A stretch of DNA of 64,000 nt from Mya arenaria (lineage: Eukaryota > Mollusca > Bivalvia > Myida > Myidae). Below are positions 24,891 through 36,896 of this stretch, in pieces (position 1 is the stretch's first letter; each line of letters begins with the position of its first letter). The notes beneath the pieces were generated by a model, which worked only from the letters and a program-made list of their open reading frames with translations, was not told the origin of the DNA and made no database searches. The stretch is from contig NC_069124.1 in NCBI RefSeq assembly GCF_026914265.1, forward strand, positions 74,648,765 to 74,712,764, read 5' to 3'. The position numbers and the translations under genes were made by a program.

Positions 24891-26001
24891 TCAATATCCT
24901 CCTGCTCTGGGGCGGACCTGTCGGATGGGAAGGCCATGGCTTGGAAGGACCTGGTGGACGGGAAGACCATGGCTTGGAAGACCACCACAGAAACGCTGGG
25001 TGCAGTAGGTCGGCTGAAAAAGACATTATTTATTGAATAAATGAAATACTATAGTTATCAAATTAGATATTATTGCAATAACAATGACAATACCGTTTCA
25101 TACAAGAAGAAAATAGTTTTACACAGATACAACAAGTGCAATTCGACTTATTCCAAATTTTATCAATGAGGTATAACTAAATTCATGAGTATGAGAATAG
25201 CCAGCATCATGCATCTTCCAAACGTTTATTTAAAAGCTATATAAATCAGCATTAGTACGTTTCTTATAAAACCGTCAATCACATTACCATATTATATTTA
25301 TTACCACAATATAAACGTACCTGTCCGTAAGATCCACACATACATGTGTTGCAACCATCACTGTAGCTCTGGCCGGGACTCACAAGTCGGCCACGGTAGT
25401 CTGTGCAGTAACCTGCGAGTGTTTAAACAGATACATTAACACAAATATGGCTACATGTAGGATTTTTTTCAAGATCTTTTATCTTCACTGTTTACGCACC
25501 TTTGAATACTAGAAACGTTTATGTAAATCAGAGGAACCTTTATTGAAACTTGTAAGTCAATGGTGATGTAGAGACTCATTAAATGGTGAAAATGACTAAC
25601 AGTTTACTATGAAATGGTTTAAAATTTATTTCATATATATTAAACATACGTGTTTGAGGAAAGTGTCTTCTAGGCAGATAATTGGTGTTTCCTTGCCCTG
25701 AAAAGCGAGAAAGGGGTGTATTTCAAAGCGAACTTTCTTTATAAAATCACAAACTTTATGTTATGTATTCATTAAAAATATACAATTTCATATTTAACAA
25801 AGTTACATCAAAAATTATAAAACATATGTATAATATAACATGCTGCGCAAGTTAATTGGCGTAAAAAATGTACAAAACAAATTTGAACATCTAAGTGCTT
25901 TAACTGTATTCAAAATTACATTGCACTATTATTTACTTACATTGAGCCATTGATACGGCCACACAGCACACGAGAAGACAGAGTACAGCGAACGTGTTCA
26001 T
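24891..26001 (-). CDS. Secreted pacifastin-like inhibitor peptide, copy C
   Basis: Exons 26001-25941, 25697-25650, 25412-25321, 25013-24891; 107 residues. Signal peptide MNTFAVLCLLVCCVAVSMAQ, linker WQGNTNYLPRRHFPQT, then six cysteines at the same positions as B. The exon 3 product equals those of B and D (RGRLVSPGQ, CNTCMC). The reactive loop is CTQRFC, expected P1 Gln73. The tail has two 11-residue repeats, the second changed to HGLPIRQV, before RPRAGGY. No disabling change is seen. The TATA box is at 26090-26099. Confidence 0.88.
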
Positions 26002-26089
26002 TGTCGGTGGTGTTTATTATGTTCTATTCGAACTAAACGTTTTAACAACAGTGTCAAAGTGAGAGTGGTAACATGGTACTACATGAAGT

Positions 26090-26099
26090 GCTTATATAG
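26090..26099 (-). promoter_or_regulatory. TATA box of gene C
   Basis: CTATATAAGC on the gene strand, about 90 bases before the ATG. The CCAAT box is the complement of 26230-26236, followed upstream by GTCGAC. Confidence 0.7.
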
Positions 26100-27999
26100 C
26101 CATAGTTTGCCTGGATGAGCATCGATGGATAGTAATAAATAAATGAGTATACATGCGGTGTTAATTTTGACAGCGTACGTGGTAAAAAGTTGCGTTACGA
26201 AATGAAGAATATTTTAATCCTGAATTCTAATTGGCTGGAAACGAGACAACGTCGACCAACTGCTTATCGTAAAACAACTACTGATTGGCTCGTATACATA
26301 ACTGACAGTCGATGCAGCAAATGACAAGTAAATTTATGAATGTGGGCCTTGTCACAGCACGTAATACATCTATCATTAATGAACAGTACGTCACTTGAAA
26401 TATCGGTAGTAACACACCATTAGCTTCACCATATATCTATAGATTGTTAAGGATAAAACGATTTGTTGAAGCACTTTATAATTAGTTTTGTTAAATTGAA
26501 AAGGGAGATGGTTATTATCCAAAAGTCACATAAAGATCATAGACTTGGTACGACTTATGTTTACACTTTACATACGAATAGAATAACGGAATTCCAAAAA
26601 ATAGTTTGAGACTTTCTTACAAATGATTTTAATCCTTAGTTATGTTATGCCTATATGCTAAAATATCATGTTATATTCACTGCTGTTACCAGCAATGCGT
26701 TGAAAATATCAGTTTCTATATTTCCACTACTCGTTTAGATTTCGGTTGCGTTCACTATGCCGGTTTGTACAAATTTGGAGCTATGTAAAATGTCGTTTAG
26801 ACGTGTCCGTACAATTTTCTTATAAACGCCAATTAAATTGATGCGTTCTTAAACGTTGGCATACAAGAAGCCGATTATTTGTTAAATTTCAAGATCGAAA
26901 TTTATTTCACACTTAATCATAGAAATAATGTTTTCTTCTCGCGAAAACATTGCGTTCTGTGGTCACTCGCTACTAAATCAACAAGTGTTCAATAGTCAAC
27001 TTTTAACACTATAACCTTTATTTGGTACATACATTTTCTGCAATTTTATGGTTACATTAGTGAATCAGATCCGTTATTCTTTACATGTCAAAAATTCCGA
27101 TTGTGTATACTACAAATATGCAAACTGCTTTGCCTTATATAAATTTTTACAATTGACTAAACAAGAGCTGTGTGTATTTGTTGAATTAAGGAATCCAACC
27201 CACAAATGTGTCAATATACCACCTACTATTTTCGTATCATGTGAAAGCGTTTCATGTGCAGTAAAAGCAATGTAAGGACTTTACCAAAATTATTGACAGA
27301 AGTGTTTTTACGGATTGCAAATAACACACATTACGTCCAATTTCGGTTGACGTTTAAAACAAATACAAATGACATAACTGTATGTATGATGTACTATCGG
27401 TAATTTATTCTTCATATAAGTAATCAAATGCATTTTAAATGATGTCAAAATTATATACAATGAGGTTACTAGGCATCAAAATTGAACGATAAGAATAACG
27501 GAGCTTTCGGAGGGCTAGCTTATTTGTAAGTCGGGCCGAGTCGGGCCGTTTTTGAATGTTTTCTTTAGAAAATATGTTCGCGCAGTACATCAACTATGTT
27601 TAGATTTCATAAGAACTACAATCCTCATCATAATAACATAGCTCTGCTTAAAATTATGCAAAGCTATAAGAGAGGTGTCAGATTTGAACTATAATTTAGC
27701 AAAACAGCATTGACCTGACACATTCCAACAGCATTCCTCATTTGTTCTTCGTAATTAATGTATTCGCAAAATCATAGCTACTGTGCATAAAACTGTTAGA
27801 ATAAGGAGCAGACATCGAGTCTAAGTAACTTTGTTTTTATCCAACCATAGCACTAAACTTGCCCTTAAAGCATGATAGGCAACAAGTTTCAACAAAAAAT
27901 GCATGCAAATGTTTCAACATTTTTTTTCGGAATAAACAGAGAACTTTTCCTTAAACCAAAGGACCCAAAACGTAATATTCAGGACTCACTAGCAGCCCT

Positions 28000-28120
28000 C
28001 ATCATTTCACCGAAAGAACATAAGTAATAGTTCACGAGTGGTGTGGGCACGAGTAATTGTTTTACTTTTGGTGTTCACGAGGTGAAATATATTACGATAG
28101 TGCACTGAATCAAGCATTTG
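28000..28120. repeat. Partial foldback family copy
   Basis: Contains TTCACGAGTGG, GGGCACGAGT and GAAATATATTACGATAGTGCA, matching the centre and arm of the 3961-4111 element with substitutions. Confidence 0.45.
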
Positions 28121-28877
28121 TTTTTATTTTTATATGTATGCCTTAAAAGTATAGTAATGACAGTATATTGTAGTTTTTCGGATATGACACCATTTAGTTT
28201 TTTGTCACAGCCTTGTGCGCGTTTGATTTTGAAGCGAGAGCGAGTAGAATTCAAAACAGTGAAACACATTTATTTGTGACTATGCCTGTAGATAGGGGTA
28301 CAAAGTCAGCAAATTAAATATTGATAAAAAAACAAACTATTTTAATGTTTCGCAGGTGAATTGTATACTTGTTTCTTGTATTTATTGTTAATAGCAATTA
28401 AGTACGAACAAAATTCGTATATCGAATTTAAAAGGAGGAGTTTTTCCAATTTCTATAGAGTGCCTGACAACAATGGTTAGAATATTAACAGTTTGTTTAC
28501 GTCAAAGGTCACCTGTAAATGTTATATCAATTTGTGTTTCAATGGCAAGGTAGCTTGAAAAGTTTGTTGCAACACATTTCCATTGATTTTACAAGTTTTT
28601 TTATATATATATTTCTTAGAATGCAACCACATGAATAAGTATTTGTAGTAAGTGTACACTATTTTGAACAATCCTCCTGAGACAGATCAGGAATCAGTGT
28701 TTTGTAAAAGTAATTGTTTGCTGTAAAAAAGTTATATTATTAGTATAATTCAAACATGATAAAGAAATACTGTACATTTATTTTCTGAAGATTATAAATT
28801 TTATATTTAAAAGTCAAATGTTTAAAAGTTTGCATTTTTTGTTGTTGTATATGTTTGTATTTCTCAGTTATGACTAA

Positions 28878-29320
28878 GGGCGATTTTGTTTGTAATTTGT
28901 TTTGGTTTTATATTGGTTTAACGAACTGTGTACTTGCTGTAACAGTTTCAAATTTAATAAAATCCCGTGTTATCGCTTGTTTTACGAAAACCGAACCTGG
29001 TTTTTGAAACTATCAAAACCCGCTGGCCGTTTCGTCGGTTCGTTCCATCCGCAAACAAGCTTACATTGAAAAAAGAACAACATGACGGACAGTGATCCAA
29101 CATGTGTGTTGAAACACCATTTAGTTAAAATAGGCAAACGACCATCTGCGGTATCATAGTTTTGAAGAAAATTAGAAGTAATACCATGCAGAATGCTACG
29201 TGCAGAAGCTCCAACATATTGTTGAAGCTGTACACTTACTTCAAGCTAAACTTTCAAAACAAATGAAACCAATGAAACCCTTCAAACAAAAACTGATATT
29301 AGTTTGGTATCAACAAAATC
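28878..29320. mobile_element. Older copy of the 15147-15612 MITE family
   Basis: The left end GGGCGATTTTGTTTG and the right end CAACAAAATCGC are inverted. The interior shares CGGTTCGTTCCATCCG with the reverse strand of the first element (CGGATGGAACGAACCG). The flanks no longer show a clear TTA duplication, so it is older or damaged at one end. Confidence 0.55.
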
Positions 29321-31040
29321 GCATTTGCCCATTCCTAATCTAGGGGCAAACTGGTAAACAGTTCAGGTATTTATGATTTCCAGTAAGCCTGTTTTATTTA
29401 AGTTAGATGTTGTCCTATTCACGGATGCATACTAACACGATCAATTCACTACCTATTTTTCATTATAGGTCAATCCTCGGTACATTTATGTAAAAGTGCG
29501 CGGAACATTACTGTAATTATGCACATGTGACAGTAAACAAGAATACGAATATACATTAAATTACATGTCCGGGGTGCGTGTTTTTATTCATTGGTTTAAT
29601 ATTATTCATTATATAATAGCTTCTCATGTTCATTTATTCATCCTTAAGGACTTAAAGAAATATAGTAACTCTTTTACATTTTTGGGATGTAAAAATCAAA
29701 TGTCCTTGCGAAGTTTAGATATTTTTCAAAACATAACAGTGATAATTTATTATATATCACACATGTTTATTTGTACTTTCACCTTCACTTTACTTTTCCA
29801 CTGGTGACCATTGAGCAGAGAAGAAATATTCCTGAAGAGCCAATATACTTTTAAACAGTGCTTACATTTCGATGGGCTAAGCTGTTGAAAACTATAAAGC
29901 TTAGATAACCGAAACGTAATGGCGAAATAGATATAAAATCCTGTTTTTTATAAGAACACATAAACATTCTGTGAAAATTTATACACTCTTAATTCTTCGT
30001 GTGTATAGTTATAGTCTTATGTCCGAGTGAAAAGAAACAAATATGAAAACATCTTATTCCATAGATTCTAGTCAAACTGGATCAAATGATGTTAAACATT
30101 TATTTTGCTGGGATTTTATACTTATGATTGAAGTAATTTACATTGTGCAGGAGCACTCAAAAAAAATCTGTAGTTACAATGCAGTTAACTGTTTCAATCG
30201 TCCTATTTTTTGTTATAAAGAACCTTAAAGAAAATAAAATAACCGCAAAACTGTAGCGTTATGGTTTTTTAATCAAACGACATCATTCTAAAACTTTTCA
30301 TGATTGAAGATCTTAAAGTAAAGCTTTATCACGTATATTGTTTTTGTTATTTTACCTGATCTTAAATATAAATGTTACATTTGATTTTTTTGATATGTTA
30401 AATAAGGTATGGTGTCCAGAGTTATGGAACGATGCTGCACCCTGTCCATTTTGCTATCACATCTCTTTCCTCGTGTAAAGCAACATGTGCATCGTTCTGC
30501 CTTCGTAAAATTAAATTATATAGATAATTATATATGTCTTAAGTTCTGATTAAAATTTATATTAAGACCATAAATACATTTATCCTGACAAATCGGTCCA
30601 ATAACAAGGTGCCGGGTAAATTTAAGTTTATTAGGATAGTTGACCGTGTGATGTTTTTCTACAGTCAGTTGATCATGTAATCGCGAAAACGGTCTGCTTT
30701 TCTATTCTGAAATTTCAGGGTAAAAGCACAATTTTTTTTAAATAACTCGGGATATACTGAAATTTGAATGAAATTTCTCATGGAGAAAGTGAGTCCCTGA
30801 TTTTAAAATCAGTATGATAAAATACATAATGTTTGTTTATTTTTAGAGCGAATACACATGTCAAACTTACATGTACTCAGTAAACCAATAATTTGCCGAT
30901 TTGAGGTAAATGTTGAGTATGTGAAAATACACAATTTGATTGATTGCATTTTTTTAGTTACTCTGTCCAGTCGAGAATTTTCGGATAAAATGTTTCCATT
31001 TTCTTTAGTACTATATCTGTTGTTCTTGAGAACAATTTCC

Positions 31041-31230
31041 GCAGGCCAACAAACCACCTCAATAGACCCGGCAGTAAATATGTATGTCTCATAATATCCT
31101 CTCTTTTCCGAGGTTATATCCGAAGTCTCACTCGTGACATGGGTTGTCTGCGTTCTTGCATCCCAAACAGCAAACTGTTGCTGCTTGTTAGCCATAACTG
31201 TATTGTTTCCAAAGGGAATGTTGGGACTAC
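31041..31230 (+). pseudogene. Relic of receptor last exon and 3'UTR, unit D
   Basis: Nearly the same as the unit C relic: CCTCAATAGACCCGGCAG, TATGTCTCATAATATCCTC, CTGCGTTCTTGCATC. It lies about 80 bases before the poly(A) signal of gene D. Confidence 0.75.
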
Positions 31231-31404
31231 GCATTCCCGGAAGAATTATGAAGCAAGCGAATTCTTAGGATGAAGTATAAATCAGAGCATGATAAAGATT
31301 TGATGACAATTTATTGCACATATAAACGAATCAAATTATAAATAAAGTGAAATTCTTTGATGAGGTATAAATTGTGAGTGTTCACACATTCACTGTTGTC
31401 TTGA

Positions 31405-32582
31405 TCAATATCCTCCTGCTCTAGGGCGGACCTGGTGGACGGTAGAACCATGGCTTGGAAGACCACCACAGAAACGCCTGGTGCAGTAGGTTGGCTGGAA
31501 AATACATTGTTTAATGAATAAATGAGAAACAAAAGTAATCACATTTTAAAGAATATTGCAATAGCAATGACAATACCGTTTCATGCACTAAGAAAATAGT
31601 TTAACAAACGTGTTGTAGAAAAAGGCAATGTGAGGGAAACCGAATCTATCAACTGAAACAATTTATAATGAAAACATGTTCTGAAGTCTAATTAAAAAAA
31701 ACGGTAAACATAGTTGAAACAAAATGACACAGATACCAAAAATCCAATTCAACTAATTCCAAAATGTATTTATGAGGTATAACTAAAGTCATGAGTATGA
31801 GAATAGCCAGCACCAAAAAGTTATTTAAAAGCTACATAAATCAGCATCAGTACGTTTCTTATACAACCGTCAATCACATGACCATATTATATTTAGTACC
31901 AAAATATAAACGTACCTGTCCGTAAGATCCACACATACATGTGTTGCAACCATCACTGTAGCTCTGGCCGGGACTCACAAGTCGGCCACGGTAGTCTGTG
32001 CAGTAACCTGCGAGTGATTGAACAGAAATATTAACACAAAGATGGCTACATGTATGTATTTTTTCTTGATATTTTGGCTTCACTATGTACGCACTTTTAA
32101 ATGCTAGAAACGTTAATGTAAATCAGAGGAACCTTTATTGAAACTTGTACGTCAATAGTGGTGTAGAGACTCATTAAATGGTGAAAACAGTTTACTATGA
32201 AATGGTTTAAAAACTCATATATAACAAACTTACGTGTCTGGGGAAAGTGTCTTCTAGGCAGATAGTTGGTGTTTCCCTGCCCTGAAAAGCGAGAAAAGGA
32301 ATATATTTCAAAGCTAACTTTCTTTCAAAAATCACAAACTGCTTGTAATTTTATTTAAAAAAGATACAGTTAAATACTTAACAAAGTTGTATTTTAAATT
32401 CTAAATCATATGTATAATAAAACATGCTGCACAAGTTCGTTGGCGTAAAAATGCACAACAAATCTGAACATCTAAGTGCCATAGTTATATTTAAAATGGC
32501 ATTGCAATATTAGTTACTTACATTGAGCCATCGATACGGCCACACAGCACACGAGAAGGCAGAGTACAGCGAAGGAGTTCAT
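31405..32582 (-). CDS. Secreted pacifastin-like inhibitor peptide, copy D
   Basis: Exons 32582-32522, 32281-32234, 32007-31916, 31494-31405; 96 residues. Signal peptide MNSFAVLCLLVCCVAVSMAQ, linker WQGNTNYLPRRHFPQT, then the pacifastin-type six cysteines. The exon 3 product equals those of B and C, but the reactive loop in exon 4 is CTRRFC, as in E, giving expected P1 Arg73. The tail has one repeat only, altered to SHGSTVHQV, before RPRAGGY. Exon 3 and exon 4 thus side with different copies, which hints at gene conversion. It is intact, with TATA box at 32671-32680. Confidence 0.88.
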
Positions 32583-32670
32583 TGTCGGTGGTGTTAAGTT
32601 AGTTTAAGCTCAAAACTACGTTTAAACAACAGTGGCCAAATGAGTATGCTAATATGGCACTTCATGAAAG

Positions 32671-32680
32671 GCTTATATAG
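32671..32680 (-). promoter_or_regulatory. TATA box of gene D
   Basis: CTATATAAGC on the gene strand, about 90 bases before the ATG. The CCAAT box is the complement of 32814-32820. Confidence 0.7.
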
Positions 32681-33092
32681 CCGTAGTTGAGCGTATGGAT
32701 GAGCATCTGTGAATAGTAATAAATTAATTATAATTCATGTGATGTTTATTTCGTCAGCGTACGTGGTGAAAAGTTGCATAACGAAATGAAGAATATTTTA
32801 ATTCTAAATTCTAATTGGCTGGAAATGAGACAGCGTCGACCGCAAACTTTACGTAAAGGAATACTGATTGGCCCGTTTATACATCTAACAGTCGATGCAG
32901 AGAATGACAAGTAAGTATATGAATGTGGTCCCTGTTAAAGAACGTGATACATCTATCATAAGTGAACGGTACGTCATTCAGATTATTGGTAATCATGTTC
33001 ATATTAAAAGTACATTTAGCTAAACTACATCTCTATAGTTTGTAAGGGATAATATGATATGTGAAAGCACGACTGTATTAATTACTTGTTAA

Positions 33093-33384
33093 AGGCCTAG
33101 TTTAAGGAATGTTTGGCATGATAATCCCCTGCTGTGCATATACTGCTTATTGCACTGGTGTTACAGTAGGGGCCAATTTCCTGTGTATTCGTTTATTGGC
33201 TCGGGCCATTTAGGGTCCAACAACAATAATAAAACAACCCCAATTGCACAGCAGGATACTCAGATTGGAGATCTGATAATACAATTAGGCAATAAGATTA
33301 AGATCAATTAACAGAGGTTGTGTACAAATACACAGTTTTGGCGGGGGGGGGGGGGGTCACTTAAAGAAGGCCTAAACTAGGCCT
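33093..33384. mobile_element. MITE with TTAA target duplication, 292 bp
   Basis: The ends AGGCCTAGTTTA and TAAACTAGGCCT are inverted repeats, and both sides are flanked by TTAA (33089-33092 and 33385-33388). Unit C has the matching empty site with one TTAA at 26491-26494. TTAA duplication suggests a piggyBac-type mobiliser. The interior holds a run of about 14 G (near 33341-33355) and no ORF. Confidence 0.75.
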
Positions 33385-33388
33385 TTAA

Positions 33389-35590
33389 ATGGAAACAAGG
33401 AGGTGGCTATTATCCGAAAGGGACATTAGGACCATCGCCTTGGTACAACTAATGTTAACACAGGAATAACGGTAAACCAAAAATAGTTTCTTTCTTCATA
33501 ACGATTATAATCTTTATTTATGTTATGCCTATATGCTGAAATAGTATGTAATTTTCACTGCTGTTACTATCAACGCGTTGAAAATATCAGTTTCGATATT
33601 TTCACTACTCGTCTAGATAGATGGCCGCGATGTGCAACAATAGGTATCGGGTACCTGATACCGGATAACATTCAGAGATTAAATATATATGGAGTGTATC
33701 GTTTCGGAATATAATACTATTCTTCATAGTGCAGATTGCTCACACAATAATTTTGTGAATAAAATGTTAACGATGTTCACTAATGTAGCTAATATTTAGA
33801 AGCACTTCAAATTTTAATGATTGCAAATTTGATGAAAACGGACTGATTTTGTGTGACCGAAAAAAGATGAATATGCCTATATTTGAAATAAAGAAAAATG
33901 TTGATTACAGAAAAAGAATGCATGACATAGAAAATTTAGGAAAATGTAAACCTCGAGAGATCCGGAAGCTTTTTAAGGTAAAAACTTCCAGGGTTTAAAT
34001 GAACATATTTAGTTTAGTCAATCCATATCATTAGTGTCACCAACATAATATAATTTCGGATGCTCAATTCGGATTTTGATAAGGGCTTTCTACAACCGAT
34101 GCTTTTTTTTTACTTTATTTTTTTTAATTCAAACTTCTATTTTTGAAAATAAAAGATAATACGTCTTTTTTGTCAATAAAATCAAATGTTTTGATATTTT
34201 TTTTATCGAAATGCATTATGGTTAAAGATATACAAATATGAAATATAAGGAAAAACACATAGCGACATGCATCCAAAAGTCAAATCTTGTGTAAAATCAA
34301 TGTCTTCATATTCTGATTTCTTTAGTTAAGGAGAAGTTATGTCTCCTTTGTTTACTTTATTTATTTTGTTTATTTGTAACAGATCCTGAGATGTATTAAC
34401 AAAATGATATTAATTCTGGTCTGCACTTGCATGACATTCTTTTAATAGTGTTATTATTTGCTAGTTACAGGGTCATTGTAGGCAAATCTCCTGAAGAAAT
34501 TCAAATTCAATTAAAATAACTTTATCGAGTGCATGTGGACTACAGGTAAAAATGATATGGTTTTTTTCGAAAAGAGGCGGGCTTTAGCCTAACGAAAGAT
34601 GGACTTATAGTGGCCAGGCAAAGAAGTGGTTAACGATTTTTATTATGTAGTTTATGTGTTTAATTATACTGATAATTTAAGAGTGAACTAGGAACACTTG
34701 TTGGAAAAGCACTTTTTCGTTCAAGATTGTAACCACTGACAATACTATTAAAAAAGTTTAAACCCAAACTGTGTATTATAGTGCACTAAAGATTATCGCA
34801 GTTAGATTCATAATGATAAAAAGATGTTAGATGATTTGGGTTATGGCCACGTCCTTGAGAATGTTCTGAATAGCGATGTACATTATCCATTTAAGTTTTC
34901 AGAAGTATTTTATATTGTTAAATATCAAGATCTAAATTTATTTCACAGCTCTGTGCGCGCTGACGTTTGATTTGGAAGTGACAGCGGGTTAAAATGTTAA
35001 AACAATGAAAAAATGAAATTGTTATTTCAATGTTGAAAACAGTAGCATTTTAATTACACTAACAAATCTCTATAAGTCACGAAAATGCATATCATAAATT
35101 GTTTTCATTCAGGATGCTCTTATAAGAAATAATATGTTTTCATTTTAATGCTTTTTTCGAAGGCATTTTGGTTTTTAGAATGATTGGTTAGTGTATTCCA
35201 AGCACGTGAATAATCATCAGATATTAAATTTGACACTTCATCAGACTGGAATACCTTTAGAAAATAAAACAAATGCGAGCTTTTGATTCCCGGTGACCAT
35301 TTACTATTATCATCTTTTGTATTATTTGAAACGGTTTATGTGAAGAAAAATGAAATATATTCAGAATATTATAACAATCAAGTTTTGGCCTTTACAGATC
35401 GCCTCTATGTAGTCCCACTGCGGCACGATCAATGTCGGGTTATGTCTATTAGTCCCCTCGTATTCAGAATGTCCCAAATGAGCTGCGGAAGAGTGGGCGT
35501 GCAAATTTAATTTAATTGACTGACTCCACGTTTTTTAACAACAAAATCAAGTGTTAGGGTTCAAATGCACACTCGGGACGTTATAATTTA
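33389..35590. other. Upstream part of unit D and junction to unit E
   Basis: Homologous to unit B and C upstream regions in places (for example ACTACTCGTCTAGAT near 33604, GTGCGCGCTGACGTTTGAT near 34954). No exon or RNA gene was recognised. Confidence 0.5.
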
Positions 35591-35594
35591 TATG

Positions 35595-35740
35595 GTTCTG
35601 GACGAACATACATCTGTCTGAAAATATCCTCTCATTTTGATGGTGCTTAACGGAGTCTTACACTGCATGAGTGTTGTCTGCGTTCTTGCCTCCCAATAGC
35701 AAAACAAACTGTTTCTGCAAGGTCAGTATTACTGTGGTAT
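35595..35740 (+). pseudogene. Relic of receptor last exon and 3'UTR, unit E
   Basis: CATCTGTCTGAAAATATCCT compares with the receptor GTCTGTCTGAAAATGTCCT. It then shares CATTTTGATGGTGCT-like sequence, TCTGCGTTCTTGCCTCCCAA and CAAACTGTTTCTGCA. It is closer to the receptor than the B to D relics are, so unit E may represent an earlier duplication. Confidence 0.75.
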
Positions 35741-35754
35741 ACGAACGGAAGAAT

Positions 35755-36270
35755 TTTGCCATTGCACCTTCCAAAACAATTTTGGACCAAAGAATGAATA
35801 TAATTGGCGATAAGAAGAAAAATGTGATTGAAATTTCCCAGAAACATTTGGATCAAAGAAAGAGTTTATCTCGCGATTAGAAGAATAATGTTACTGAACA
35901 TTCCCAAAACATTTGGATCAAAGAAAGAGTATATCTGGCGATTAGGAGAATAATGTGACTGAACATTCCCAAAACATTTGGATCAAAGAAAGAGTATATC
36001 TGGCGATTAGGAGAATAATGTGACTGAACATTCCCAGAAACATTTGGATCAAAGAAAGAGTATATCTCGCGATTAGGAGAATAATGTGACTGAACAGTCA
36101 CAGAAACATTGGGATCAAAGAAAGAGGATACCTCGCGATTAGGAGAATAATGTGACAGAACATTCCCAGAAATATTGGGACAAAAGAAAGAGTTTATCTC
36201 GCGATTATGAGAATAATGTGACTGAACAGTCCCAGAAACATATTGGGACCAAAGAAAGAGTATATCTCAT
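35755..36270. repeat. Minisatellite, unit about 64-65 bp, about 8 copies
   Basis: The unit contains GAATAATGTGACTGAACA, ACATTTGGATCAAAGAAAG and TCGCGATTAG. It arises directly after the receptor 3'UTR relic of unit E. Open frames across it are repeat artefacts. Confidence 0.9.
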
Positions 36271-36896
36271 ATCATATCATTGTCCTACACATATTTGTAA
36301 GGACTTTCTTCAAGATGTGTTTTGTATTAGTGTGCCTTTCACCAGAGAAATATACACCATTCAATGATAATACATGTTATTCTGTATATCTTTTTTATCA
36401 TATGTTCGTGTTTGATAAAACATTTTTAGATATTATTGTATGCAAGAAATGTAGACTGTTTGACAAGTACTGATAGTTTATATCATGTCGAAGTATTAGG
36501 AATGGAATAATAAACTGTGTATATGGTGGAATGAATGGAAATAGAAACACAGTTCATGCTCTCAACTGACATATGCCATAAATATAATCTATATATCGAT
36601 AAAGTCACTAGTGTTTAGATGCTGATTATAATATGTCGAACTGTCATTTGAAAACATACACTTATATGTAATACACTAATCCAGACGTTACCACGTGTGA
36701 CCCTTCTTTAAGCTTTGCAGAATATGCAATAGAAGAATTATAAAGCGAACGATTTCCTATAGATATGTGTAATTCATAACAAGATATACATTTGATTAAA
36801 ATTTATTGCACACGTATAATAATCAAATTATAAATAAATTATGAATCTTTGTAGAGGTATAAATGGTGATTTTTCACACATTCACTGTTGTCTTGA

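Larger units (their letters stand above)
22930..26500. repeat. Segmental duplication, unit C (partner 29460-33090)
   Basis: Runs parallel to 29460-33090 at high identity. For example, ATAGATTCTAGTCAAACTGG lies at 23552 and 30060, and ACAAATCGGTCCAATAACA at 24082 and 30588. Each copy contains a receptor relic, a peptide gene and its upstream region. It marks the most recent duplication visible in the array. Confidence 0.85.
26501..29459. other. Upstream remainder of unit C, noncoding
   Basis: Up to about 28265 it is homologous to the upstream parts of units B (to about 22925) and D (to about 34995). Examples are CACTATGCCGGTTTGTACAA and, near the unit end, GTGTGCGCTGACGTTTGAT-like sequence. 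A partial foldback copy (28000-28120) and a diverged MITE (28878-29320) lie in it. No exon was recognised. Confidence 0.55.
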
